In this document: in pieces, positions 16,971 through 24,685 of the stretch
How the letters are laid out: every line of letters begins with the position of its first letter
How positions within the stretch are numbered: position 1 is the first letter of the stretch
DNA from: Odoribacter sp.
GTDB taxonomy: Bacteria; Bacteroidota; Bacteroidia; Bacteroidales; Prolixibacteraceae
DNA: 64,000 nucleotides
Reading direction: 5' to 3'
NCBI GenBank assembly: GCA_013824715.1
Contig: PNOH01000006.1
Span: forward strand, 78,109-142,108
Notes under the pieces: generated by a model
Told to the model about the DNA's origin: nothing
What the model saw: the letters and a program-made list of their open reading frames with translations, nothing else
Databases searched by the model: none
Made by a program: the position numbers and the translations under genes

Positions 16971-17996
16971 ATGAGTCCAAAAATCGCCATCGTTATCCTC
17001 AACTGGAACGGAGCTAAGCTGTTGCAACAGTTTTTGCCATCGGTGATTGAATTCAGTAAAAATGGCTCAACCGATATATTTGTGGCCGATAATGGATCAT
17101 CCGACAATTCGCTTGCCGTGCTCAGCAATGAATTTCCGGAGATAAAAATTCTTGATCTGAAGCAAAACTATGGATTTGCCAAAGGATACAACGAAGCGTT
17201 GAAACAGATTGATGCCGATTATTTTGTGATCCTGAATTCAGATGTTGAAGTCACTTCGGGATGGCTTGATTCACCAATCCGGTTAATGGAAATGGACCCT
17301 TCAATTGCGGCCGTCCAGCCCAAAATACTTAGTTACCACAAAAAAACTCATTTTGAATATGCCGGTGCAGCCGGTGGTTTCATAGACCGGTTTGGTTATC
17401 CGTTTTGCCGTGGAAGGATATTTAATGTAGTGGAAGCCGACAACGGACAATACGATCAACCGACAGAAATTTTTTGGGCAACCGGCGCCTGTATGTTTGT
17501 GCGAGCTTCTCAATTTCGCGAGGCAGGTGGTTTCGATGCTGATTTCTGGGCGCACATGGAAGAAATTGATTTATGCTGGCGTTTAAAAAACCTTGGCCAC
17601 CGTATTATTTATACTCCTGAAAGTTCTGTTTATCATTTAGGTGGAGGAACGCTTGCCTACAATAGTCCACAAAAGCTTTTCCTGAATTTCAGAAATAACC
17701 TTTGGCTTTTGTATAAGAATTTACCCGGAAATCAACTTTTTTACATACTTTTTTTCAGAATGATTCTGGATGCTGTTGCCGCATTTAAACTATTGGCCGA
17801 GTTTAACCTGAATGGCATCCGAAGTGTACTCAAAGCACATTACTATTTCTGGGTTTCATTTCCTGCACTGAATCACAAACGTAAATTGATCAGACAGAAT
17901 AGTGCATTCAGGCAATCCGCCGGAAAATTCCCCAAAAGTATTGTCTTTCAGTTTTATTTCCGGAAACGAAAACGGTTTGGCGAGATACAGTTGTAG
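16971..17996 (+). CDS. Glycosyltransferase family 2 (GT-A), rhamnosyltransferase-like
   Basis: Inverting glycosyltransferase, 341 residues from ATG 16971; the longer TTG-started frame runs through intergenic repeats and is rejected. It opens PKIAIVILNWNGAKLLQQFL, then has a diphosphate/metal site VILNSDVEV (near residue 90), and the catalytic region FDADFWAHMEEIDLCWRLKNLG (near residue 195). The C-terminus contains hydrophobic stretches (LFYILFFRMILDAVAAF) that may anchor it to the inner membrane. Acceptor unknown; surface polysaccharide synthesis is likely. Confidence 0.9.
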   Translation: MSPKIAIVILNWNGAKLLQQFLPSVIEFSKNGSTDIFVADNGSSDNSLAVLSNEFPEIKILDLKQNYGFAKGYNEALKQIDADYFVILNSDVEVTSGWLDSPIRLMEMDPSIAAVQPKILSYHKKTHFEYAGAAGGFIDRFGYPFCRGRIFNVVEADNGQYDQPTEIFWATGACMFVRASQFREAGGFDADFWAHMEEIDLCWRLKNLGHRIIYTPESSVYHLGGGTLAYNSPQKLFLNFRNNLWLLYKNLPGNQLFYILFFRMILDAVAAFKLLAEFNLNGIRSVLKAHYYFWVSFPALNHKRKLIRQNSAFRQSAGKFPKSIVFQFYFRKRKRFGEIQL

Positions 17997-18002
17997 ATTG
18001 CC

Positions 18003-19127
18003 TTACTTCCTGATCAATTTCACTATTTTAAAAAACACATCGGTAAAAATGATCCGGGGGTTTCCATTCATACCGATGTGAGCAAAAGCTGTTTCGAATA
18101 CCTCTGTCAGTTCCTGAATGTTTCGTTCGTTGATGAAAGGCGAAAACCGTTTCGAAAATTCCTCCTCCTGATCGCTCATGAAAGTCAATTCTCTGTTTTT
18201 CAAATTGTATATGAAATTTTCGCGAAGGATGATCAGGAAATAGTTCAGGAGGCTTTTTTGCTTTTCACGGCCGATGCCGGCAAGCTGATCAACCCATTTA
18301 AACAGATCGCTGTATTTTCTTCCATACGAACACCGCATCAGTTCCTTGAAACGTTCGAGGTTAAAAAGTGTTTGTTCGTCGGGTTGAAGCAACTCAACCG
18401 CTTTGCCGTAATTCCCTTTGGCCAGATGCACGATATTCCGGATGTCGCTGCCTTCTGCTTCTGGCAGTTGTGAAATTGCTTTTGCCAACGAATCCGGATC
18501 AATGGGGGGAATGGAGATCAATTGGCATCTCGAACGGATGGTGCTGATAATGTCTTCTTCGTTTTCAGTAATCAGGATAAATAACGTTTTTACGGGCGGT
18601 TCCTCAATCATTTTCAGCAGTTTGTTGGCACAGGCAACATGCATTCTTTCGGGCAACCAAATAATCATCACCTTGTATTCCGATTCGTACGATTTGAGAT
18701 TAAGTTTCCGGATAATCTCTTCGCTCTGATGGGCATAAATCAGGCCCTGAGTATTTTCAACGCCAATCAGGTCGAACCATTGGCCGATGTTGAAATATGG
18801 ATTTTGTCCAACCATCATGCGCCATTCCTCCAAAAAATTATCGGAAACGGGCTCCTTAAATTTGGGTGTTTTTATCACCGGAAACACAAAATGGAGATCG
18901 GGATGGATCAGCTTCCGGTATTTTTTGCACGACGGACATTCGCCGCATGAGTCATCCAACTGCCGGTTGGTACAGGCCACATATTGGGCATAGGCAATCG
19001 CCAAAACCAGTTTCCCGGTACCTTCAGGCCCGGCTAAAAGTTGAGCGTGACTTACCCGCTCTTCCTTTACAGATTGAATCAGACGTTGCTTAATGGAATT
19101 CTGACCGATAACTTCTTTAAAAAACAT
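18003..19127 (-). CDS. holB: DNA polymerase III delta' subunit (clamp-loader ATPase)
   Basis: Part of the clamp loader that opens the beta sliding clamp. The 374-residue product starts at ATG 19127 with FFKEVIGQNSIKQRLIQSV; the extra 38 codons upstream are unlike the family. The P-loop reads GPEGTGKLVLA, with Leu in place of the usual Ser/Thr after Lys, as expected for a non-hydrolysing delta'. A zinc module C-x8-C-x2-C-x2-C follows (CTNRQLDDSCGECPSCKKY). The helical KLLKMIEEPP and the sensor-1-like STIRSRCQL are typical. It converges with the GT2 gene. Confidence 0.9.
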   Translation of the reverse strand: MFFKEVIGQNSIKQRLIQSVKEERVSHAQLLAGPEGTGKLVLAIAYAQYVACTNRQLDDSCGECPSCKKYRKLIHPDLHFVFPVIKTPKFKEPVSDNFLEEWRMMVGQNPYFNIGQWFDLIGVENTQGLIYAHQSEEIIRKLNLKSYESEYKVMIIWLPERMHVACANKLLKMIEEPPVKTLFILITENEEDIISTIRSRCQLISIPPIDPDSLAKAISQLPEAEGSDIRNIVHLAKGNYGKAVELLQPDEQTLFNLERFKELMRCSYGRKYSDLFKWVDQLAGIGREKQKSLLNYFLIILRENFIYNLKNRELTFMSDQEEEFSKRFSPFINERNIQELTEVFETAFAHIGMNGNPRIIFTDVFFKIVKLIRK

Positions 19128-19217
19128 AGTTCGGAAATTGAGGAGTCCAAAAATAACAATTCCTGAAGTGAAAATCCGGTTTAACTGAAATTTAGATTTC
19201 AACAAGTCGGGGGAAAA

Positions 19218-19249
19218 GTGAGCAGGTGACTTTGAAGTCACCCGCTCAC
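19218..19249. repeat. Near-perfect palindrome, REP-like element
   Basis: GTGAGCaGGTGACTT and its reverse complement around TG, with a single mismatch. Centre motif resembles the palindrome at 11065-11095. Confidence 0.7.
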
Positions 19250-19282
19250 TAAGGTAAATTAGATTTTAACAAATCTGGGTTT

Positions 19283-19360
19283 CCTTCGGACGTGAACTCC
19301 CTTCGACTGCTTCACGCTCAGGGAGCAGTCCTCCGGTCTTCGGTCTTCGGACTTCCGACT
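19283..19360. repeat. Degenerate repeat block in the holB-pgk gap
   Basis: Contains CTCCCT...AGGGAG inverted arms (about 19308-19325) and a stuttered GGTCTTCGGTCTTCGG phrase. No gene is visible in 19128-19479. Confidence 0.45.
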
Positions 19361-19439
19361 TCGATCTCAATGTACTTTACCCCAACATTAAATTCAGGAA
19401 CCCAAAGCGAGCGGAAACTAATCTCACTGATATATTTTT

Positions 19440-19447
19440 TATCTTTG
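19440..19447 (+). promoter_or_regulatory. -7 promoter element for pgk
   Basis: TATCTTTG fits TAnnTTTG and lies 32 bases before the chosen pgk start. Confidence 0.55.
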
Positions 19448-19479
19448 AAGTGAATTTTTATAACTCTAAAAACACATAT

Positions 19480-20673
19480 ATGCAAACTATTGAAACGTAC
19501 AATTTCGCCGGAAAAAAGGCGCTTATCCGGGTTGATTTCAACGTACCTCTCGACGAAAATTTTGTGATTACCGATGATACCCGTATCCGTGCGGCTTTAC
19601 AAACCATCAACAAAGTAATTGCTGAAGGTGGGTCTCCCATTGTTATGTCGCACTTTGGCCGCCCGAAAGCCGGACCAGACAATAAATTTTCCATGTGCCA
19701 CCTTGTTGGCCACTTGAGCGAACTCCTTGGCCGTGATGTGAAACTTGCCAACGACTGCATAGGCGAGGAAGTTCTGGCTATGGCTAAAGCTTTAAAACCT
19801 GGAGAAGTACTTATGCTCGAAAACCTTCGGTTCCACAAGGAAGAAGAAAAAGGCGACGAAGGGTTTGCACAACAACTGGCTGCCAATGGCGATTGTTGGA
19901 TTAATGACGCTTTCGGAACAGCCCACCGTGCCCATGCCTCAACTGCTGTAATGGCTAAATTCTTCCCCAACGATAAAATGTTTGGCTACCTCGTCGAAAG
20001 CGAAATTGCCAGCCTGGACAAAGTATTAAAAAACCCGCAGCGTCCGCTGACTGCGATTATGGGCGGAGCTAAAGTTTCTTCAAAAATCACCATCATCGAA
20101 AACCTGCTCGATAAAGTTGACAACCTGATTCTTGGAGGTGGTATGACTTACACTTTTGTTAAAGCTCACGGAGGCGAGGTTGGTAATTCCATTTGCGAGT
20201 TGGAATATCTTGAAACGGCTTTGTCAATCGAGAAAAAAGCTGCTGAAAAAGGCGTGAAAATCTTTATGGCTACCGATGTGGTTGCTGCTGATGATTTTAG
20301 CCCGACAGCCAACACCCAGATTGTTGAAGCCAATGCAATTCCTGAAGGATGGCAAGGGTTGGATGCAGGACCAAACAGCATCGCCATGTTCAAAGATGTG
20401 ATCGAAAATTCAGGAACTATCCTTTGGAATGGTCCGGTTGGCGTTTTCGAATTTGAAAAGTTCGCGGTTGGTTCAAAAGCGGTTGGCGAAGCCATTGTAA
20501 AAGCAACATCTAAAGGTGCATTCTCCCTGGTTGGCGGTGGCGACTCTGTATCGTGCGTTAACCAGTTTGGTTTTGCCGATGGTGTTTCGTACATTTCAAC
20601 GGCTGGCGGCGCGCTGCTCGAATACCTCGAAGGACAGGTACTGCCGGGAGTTGCCGCAGTAAGAGGAGAATAA
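19480..20673 (+). CDS. pgk: Phosphoglycerate kinase
   Basis: Glycolytic enzyme converting 1,3-bisphosphoglycerate plus ADP to 3-phosphoglycerate plus ATP. The 397-residue protein starts at ATG 19480, just after the promoter; the frame is open further upstream to 19450. Substrate-binding [33 protein letters not shown], and GTAHRAHAS occur in the N-domain; the nucleotide-side [19 protein letters not shown] and GGGDSV in the C-domain. Complete and unremarkable. Followed by a terminator. Confidence 0.97.
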   Translation: MQTIETYNFAGKKALIRVDFNVPLDENFVITDDTRIRAALQTINKVIAEGGSPIVMSHFGRPKAGPDNKFSMCHLVGHLSELLGRDVKLANDCIGEEVLAMAKALKPGEVLMLENLRFHKEEEKGDEGFAQQLAANGDCWINDAFGTAHRAHASTAVMAKFFPNDKMFGYLVESEIASLDKVLKNPQRPLTAIMGGAKVSSKITIIENLLDKVDNLILGGGMTYTFVKAHGGEVGNSICELEYLETALSIEKKAAEKGVKIFMATDVVAADDFSPTANTQIVEANAIPEGWQGLDAGPNSIAMFKDVIENSGTILWNGPVGVFEFEKFAVGSKAVGEAIVKATSKGAFSLVGGGDSVSCVNQFGFADGVSYISTAGGALLEYLEGQVLPGVAAVRGE

Positions 20674-20767
20674 AAGCCCCCTCCCAACCTCCTGCTTCGG
20701 CAGGCTCAGCAACCACCGAATGGTGAGGAGAAAGAATCGCTTTTATCAATATTGAATGAAATACAGG

Positions 20768-20797
20768 AAACCCGGGGCATGAGCTTCGGGTTTTTTA
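20768..20797 (+). terminator. Rho-independent terminator after pgk
   Basis: AAACCCG (20768-20774) pairs with CGGGTTT (20787-20793) and runs into a T tract, about 95 bases after the pgk stop. Confidence 0.7.
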
Positions 20798-20807
20798 TCA
20801 GACAATT

Positions 20808-20840
20808 AACTCTGACAGGGTTTGAAACCCTGTCAGAGTT
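20808..20840. repeat. Perfect 16-bp palindrome, REP-like element
   Basis: AACTCTGACAGGGTTT, a single G at the centre, then its exact reverse complement, followed by an A tract. It lies directly before the C_GCAxxG_C_C gene, so it could also shape that gene's leader. Confidence 0.8.
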
Positions 20841-20854
20841 CTAAAAAAAAAGAC

Positions 20855-21283
20855 TTGAAAAAATCACAAACTGCCATTGAAATTTTTAAAACCCTGAATT
20901 GCGCCCAATCGGTACTGTTGAGCTATTCCGGAGAATTAAATATCGACGAAATAACAGCTTTAAAAATTGCAAGTGGTTTTGGCGGAGGAATGGGTATGGG
21001 AAAAACCTGTGGCGCGGTCACCGGAGCATACATGGTTTTGGGACTGAAAACGCAGACTGAAGGGAAATCCATACAGGAAATTAAATCTGAAACAAAAGCT
21101 TCCGTACATAAATTCAACGAATTGTTTGTAGCTAAATACGGCTCGTTAAAATGCAAAAAACTGCTTGGGGTTGATATTTCTACTCCTGAAGGAAATGCTG
21201 TGGCCAATGAAAAAAACCTGTTCGAAACAGTTTGCCCCGGACTTGTTGGTTCTGCCACAGAAATCCTGGAAGAAAATTTCTGA
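20855..21283 (+). CDS. C_GCAxxG_C_C-family protein
   Basis: The 142-residue cysteine-rich protein matches the family named for its motif: IFKTLNCAQSVLLSY, ASGFGGGMGMGKTCGAVTGAYMVLGL, a later KCKKLLG and a C-terminal TVCPGLVG. The four conserved cysteines suggest a redox or metal-cluster role, which is not established. I favour TTG 20855 as the start because the frame has no ATG before the domain and upstream codons lie in the palindrome. A TTG at 20822 is possible. Confidence 0.75.
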   Translation: MKKSQTAIEIFKTLNCAQSVLLSYSGELNIDEITALKIASGFGGGMGMGKTCGAVTGAYMVLGLKTQTEGKSIQEIKSETKASVHKFNELFVAKYGSLKCKKLLGVDISTPEGNAVANEKNLFETVCPGLVGSATEILEENF

Positions 21284-21299
21284 ACTTCAAGCTGAACAG

Positions 21300-21782
21300 T
21301 TAAACCGAGTTACAAATCCTGATATTGGAACTTATCACCTCATCCTGATCGTTCAATTGGATGCTCCCCTCAAAAAAACTTTCACCGTCGAGCAAATTGG
21401 GCATCAGCCTGTGAACCAGACTTTCCATCTGCAAATTGAAAATATTCAGAATATCCACCCATTTAAGCCGGCCCGGAATTTTGCCATCCAACTCTCCTGA
21501 AAATTTGGATGATTCGTACACAAAATAAATGACCGACGTTTGGGTTTCAACCTGATTGGTTTTGACCACCCCGCGCAGAAAAACTTCCGTAACTTCAAGT
21601 CCGGTCGTTTCCTTGATGTTTCGCAAAGCGGCTTCATTCATGTCTTCAAGAATACCGACATTGCCTTTAATTCCCGAATATTTTCGTTTCAGCGGGCCTT
21701 CTTCAGCAATTTGGTGTAAAAGGATATGATCGGTTTTGTTGTCAAAAATGAATGTAAGTGTTTGAATGGATGAATTGCTCAT
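21300..21782 (-). CDS. Degenerate Nudix-like protein
   Basis: The 160-residue product has the general order of a Nudix hydrolase: a short N-terminal strand region, then G-x5-E-x7-R at residues about 40-55 and a C-terminal half with an acidic helix. The Nudix box reads GNVGILEDMNEAALRN followed by IKETTGL. The consensus REUxEExGU becomes RNIKETTGL, so one catalytic Glu is Asn and another Thr. Loss of these metal ligands suggests a binding rather than hydrolytic role. It converges with the C_GCAxxG_C_C gene. Confidence 0.6.
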   Translation of the reverse strand: MSNSSIQTLTFIFDNKTDHILLHQIAEEGPLKRKYSGIKGNVGILEDMNEAALRNIKETTGLEVTEVFLRGVVKTNQVETQTSVIYFVYESSKFSGELDGKIPGRLKWVDILNIFNLQMESLVHRLMPNLLDGESFFEGSIQLNDQDEVISSNIRICNSV

Positions 21783-21824
21783 TTTGGCTTAAAAACTGGA
21801 GATGGGTTGGTAATAAACCAGTCG

Positions 21825-22166
21825 TTAGTTGCTTTTTTCATAAAGTACTTTTCCTTTTATCAGAAGTTCCCGGGCAAAGAGGCTGTTGTCTTCAATAAAT
21901 TTCAGATGCATAGCTTGGGTATGTACAATTAAATCAATCGGAAACTCTTTTTTTATATCGGAAATTGCATGTGATATTTTAAGGTAGATTTTACTCTTTT
22001 CAGCAAAACTTGAAGGAATTATTTTATCGCCAGTTACAACTAAAATATCCAGATCACTGCTATCCGTGGGATCGCCATGCGCATACGAACCAAAAAGAAT
22101 AATCTTTTCAGGTTGTGTTGCTTTAAGTTTCTCAACAATCAATGATATGTAGTTTAACCCTGTCAT
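21825..22166 (-). CDS. MNT-type nucleotidyltransferase-domain protein
   Basis: Small (113-residue) minimal nucleotidyltransferase: ILFGSYAHGDPTDSSDLDILVV contains the GS and DxD signature. Such proteins often act as antitoxins by AMPylating a neighbouring HEPN toxin (MntA/HepT). No HEPN gene adjoins it on either side, so it is an orphan here or acts elsewhere. The only HEPN-type protein in the window is the ApeA at 46.7 kb, which is too distant to imply a pair. Confidence 0.85.
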   Translation of the reverse strand: MTGLNYISLIVEKLKATQPEKIILFGSYAHGDPTDSSDLDILVVTGDKIIPSSFAEKSKIYLKISHAISDIKKEFPIDLIVHTQAMHLKFIEDNSLFARELLIKGKVLYEKSN

Positions 22167-22280
22167 AAAATGTACTCTCCAGCAAATTTAATGAAATATT
22201 TGGTTTTCAGGCCAACCATTATTTCTGCTGTTTATAATGAACTTTTCAAAAACGAAAGATTTGACGGGTGGTTTAATTCT

Positions 22281-22288
22281 TATCTTTG
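22281..22288 (+). promoter_or_regulatory. -7 promoter element for the phosphoesterase
   Basis: TATCTTTG at 22281-22288 fits TAnnTTTG, with TTTG 17 bases upstream (22260-22263), 22 bases before the start codon. Confidence 0.55.
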
Positions 22289-22310
22289 GGTTAACCAATT
22301 CTGACTTTAC

Positions 22311-23222
22311 ATGACTGAACGCTGGATTATTTCAAGAAGGAGCTTTCTGGGATTAGCCGGAACGACCGCTGCGGGACTGCTAATTTCACCTGATTTACTG
22401 GCAAAAGGTGGAAAGGAGCCACTGATCAGGTTTGGAATGTTGTCAGATGTTCATCACGCAGACCGTGGGCCGGCCGGGATTCGCTATTATCGCCAGGCGC
22501 TTGCTAAAATGCAGGAAGCCGTTGATCGGATGAATCAGGAAAAGCTTGATTTTTTAATCGAACTGGGCGATTTTAAAGATCAGGATGCCGTGCCCAACGA
22601 AACAAATACACTGAAATATTTGTCTGAAATTGAATCTGCATTTCAAAAATTCGACGGCCCTACTTACCATGTGTTGGGAAACCACGATATGGACGGAATT
22701 TCGAAGCAGCAATTTCTGGAAAGGGTTGAAAACACTGGCATTTCTCCAACGCAAAGTTACTACTCATTCAACCGTAACAGACTTCATTTTATAGTTTTGG
22801 ACGGGAATTTCACCAAAGAAGGGATTGCATACGATCATGGAAACTTTCATTGGGAAGATACTTCCATTCCGTCTATTCAGCTCGACTGGCTGAAAGATGA
22901 CCTGAAATCGAACAAGCATCCAGTCATTATTTTCATTCACCAAATGCTCGATGAATCGAAAAACGTGAAACAGGCAGTGCAAAATGCACCCGAAGTACGG
23001 CAAATTCTGGAACAATCGGGTAAAGTGCTTTGTGTATTTCAGGGGCATGTTCATGAAGAAAGATACAATCGAATTAACGGAATCCATTATTATTCGCTGA
23101 ATGCGGTAGTTGATGGCGACGGCCCGGAGAACAGTGCCTACATGATTGTGGATGTTTACAAAGATGGAAGCCTGAAAATCGATGGATACCGCAGGGCATC
23201 CGATATGGAAATGAAAATTTGA
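22311..23222 (+). CDS. Secreted calcineurin-like metallophosphoesterase
   Basis: The 303-residue product has a twin-arginine-type leader (ISRRSFLGLAG, then a hydrophobic stretch). The two-metal phosphoesterase core follows: FGMLSDVHHAD, LIELGDFKD, VLGNHDMDG, FIHQMLDE and FQGHVHEERY. GNHD and GHVH are metal-ligand motifs, intact. Substrate unknown; family members act on phosphodiesters or nucleotides in the periplasm. Monocistronic with its own promoter. Confidence 0.9.
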   Translation: MTERWIISRRSFLGLAGTTAAGLLISPDLLAKGGKEPLIRFGMLSDVHHADRGPAGIRYYRQALAKMQEAVDRMNQEKLDFLIELGDFKDQDAVPNETNTLKYLSEIESAFQKFDGPTYHVLGNHDMDGISKQQFLERVENTGISPTQSYYSFNRNRLHFIVLDGNFTKEGIAYDHGNFHWEDTSIPSIQLDWLKDDLKSNKHPVIIFIHQMLDESKNVKQAVQNAPEVRQILEQSGKVLCVFQGHVHEERYNRINGIHYYSLNAVVDGDGPENSAYMIVDVYKDGSLKIDGYRRASDMEMKI

Positions 23223-23335
23223 ACCACATAGCACACATAGGAAAATGAAAAAATGCAGATGAAAAAATGGAAGAATTTTGAAATTTCATTAAAATTTTAA
23301 AATAAAATCTATGTGCCCTATGTGCCTATGTGGTT
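23222..23335. repeat. Inverted repeat flanking a short AT-rich spacer
   Basis: AACCACATAG (23222-23231) with a further CACACATAGG is answered by CCTATGTGGTT at 23325-23335, giving an imperfect inverted repeat that fills the gap before the sirtuin gene. Confidence 0.55.
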
Positions 23336-23354
23336 AATTTAATAACCTTGATCT

Positions 23355-24044
23355 ATGAAAAAGAAACTCGTCATCCTTTCAGGTGCGGGCATGAGCCAGG
23401 AAAGCGGCATCCGGACTTTTCGTGATATGGGCGGACTGTGGGAAGAATACGATATCACTGAAGTGGCCACTCCTGAAGCCTGGGCACGAAATCCTGAACT
23501 GGTGATGCGGTTTTACAACGACCGCCGCAAACAATTGTACGAATGCGAACCCAATTCAGGCCATCGGGGACTGGTCGATCTGGAAAAGGATTTTGATGTT
23601 CAAATTATTACCCAAAATGTGGACGATCTCCACGAAAGGGCTGGTAGCTCAAAGGTTTTGCATTTGCACGGCGAACTTAAAAAAGCCCGAAGCTCGGTTG
23701 ATGAAACTCTTGTTTACGATATTGATGGCTGGGAATTGAAATTTGGTCAGAAATGCGCCAAAGGAAGCCAGCTTCGCCCGCACATCGTTTGGTTTGGCGA
23801 AGCAGTTCCGGCCATGGAAGATGCTATCCCACTGGTTGAATCGGCTGATATTCTGGTGGTCATCGGCACTTCGCTCAATGTATATCCTGCTGCCGGACTG
23901 GTCAATTATACGAAAAAAGGAGCGCCGGTTTTTGTAATTGATCCGGAACGTCCTCAGGTGTACGTTCGCAACGTAACCTATATTCAGGAGAAAGCGGGGA
24001 AAGGGGTTGAAATCCTGAAAGAAAAATTAAAACCTCTGGTATGA
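23355..24044 (+). CDS. cobB: Sir2-family NAD-dependent protein deacylase (class III-like)
   Basis: Removes acyl groups from lysine using NAD. The 229-residue product keeps GAGMSQESGIRTFRD, the catalytic TQNVDDLHERAG and LHLHGEL, and the NAD loop GTSLNVYPAAGL. FYNDRRKQL contains the Y-x2-R motif that binds succinyl/malonyl/glutaryl lysine in CobB and SIRT5, pointing to deacylation of acidic acyl groups. The usual zinc-binding four-cysteine module is missing; only one Cys remains between LHLHGEL and GSQLRPHIVWFGE. It overlaps the outer-membrane protein gene by 4 bases. Confidence 0.9.
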   Translation: MKKKLVILSGAGMSQESGIRTFRDMGGLWEEYDITEVATPEAWARNPELVMRFYNDRRKQLYECEPNSGHRGLVDLEKDFDVQIITQNVDDLHERAGSSKVLHLHGELKKARSSVDETLVYDIDGWELKFGQKCAKGSQLRPHIVWFGEAVPAMEDAIPLVESADILVVIGTSLNVYPAAGLVNYTKKGAPVFVIDPERPQVYVRNVTYIQEKAGKGVEILKEKLKPLV

Positions 24045-24655
24045 AGCAAATTTACTTCATCGCTTTTCTGCTGACTATGCTCGGCTTAGATGGGTTTTCA
24101 CAACGGTTTGAAGGTGGTGTAATTGGCGGGTTTAATGCTTCGCAGGTTGATGGCGACTCGTATCGTGGGTATCATAAACCCGGCATTGCGCTGGGAGGTT
24201 ATGTTCAAACAAGCCTTTCCCAAACGGTTTATGTGGGCATGGAACTCAAATTCATGCAAAAAGGCAGCCGGAATATTGATTCGCTGGCAACAGATGGCCA
24301 GATCAAATATATTATGCGGTTAAATTATGTCGATCTTCCTGTTTATCTGGGTATTCGGACCAGCGAAAAAATAGCCATTCTTTTCGGTTTGTCACCCGGA
24401 TACCTGATTAGCGGAGCTGAATATAACGACTACGGTAAATTTGAGGAAGAGGATCAAAATCCGTTCAATGAATTGGACCTTCAGGGATTGCTGGGATTCC
24501 GTTTCCAGCTTTCGCGGCGGCTTTTCATTGATCTTCGCGGGGCATATTCCCTGCTGCCAATTCGCAAGCAAACCGGTGATCCGCTCTGGTATTGGAAAAG
24601 CAACCAGTTCAGCAATTTACTTAGTACCACTGTTCTGTACCGGCTCGATTTATAA
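24041..24655 (+). CDS. Outer-membrane beta-barrel protein (PorT-like)
   Basis: The 204-residue product has a signal peptide ending GLDGFSQRFEGG and a string of alternating beta-strands with aromatic girdles (GGYVQTSLSQTVYVGMELKFM; VDLPVYLGI; LLGFRFQLSRRLFIDLRGAY). This matches the outer-membrane beta-barrel family typical of Bacteroidota. It is translated from an ATG overlapping the sirtuin stop. No ligand or export partner can be read. Confidence 0.85.
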   Translation: MKQIYFIAFLLTMLGLDGFSQRFEGGVIGGFNASQVDGDSYRGYHKPGIALGGYVQTSLSQTVYVGMELKFMQKGSRNIDSLATDGQIKYIMRLNYVDLPVYLGIRTSEKIAILFGLSPGYLISGAEYNDYGKFEEEDQNPFNELDLQGLLGFRFQLSRRLFIDLRGAYSLLPIRKQTGDPLWYWKSNQFSNLLSTTVLYRLDL

Positions 24656-24685
24656 ACTAACTTTATAAACTAACCAATCCGAAAT

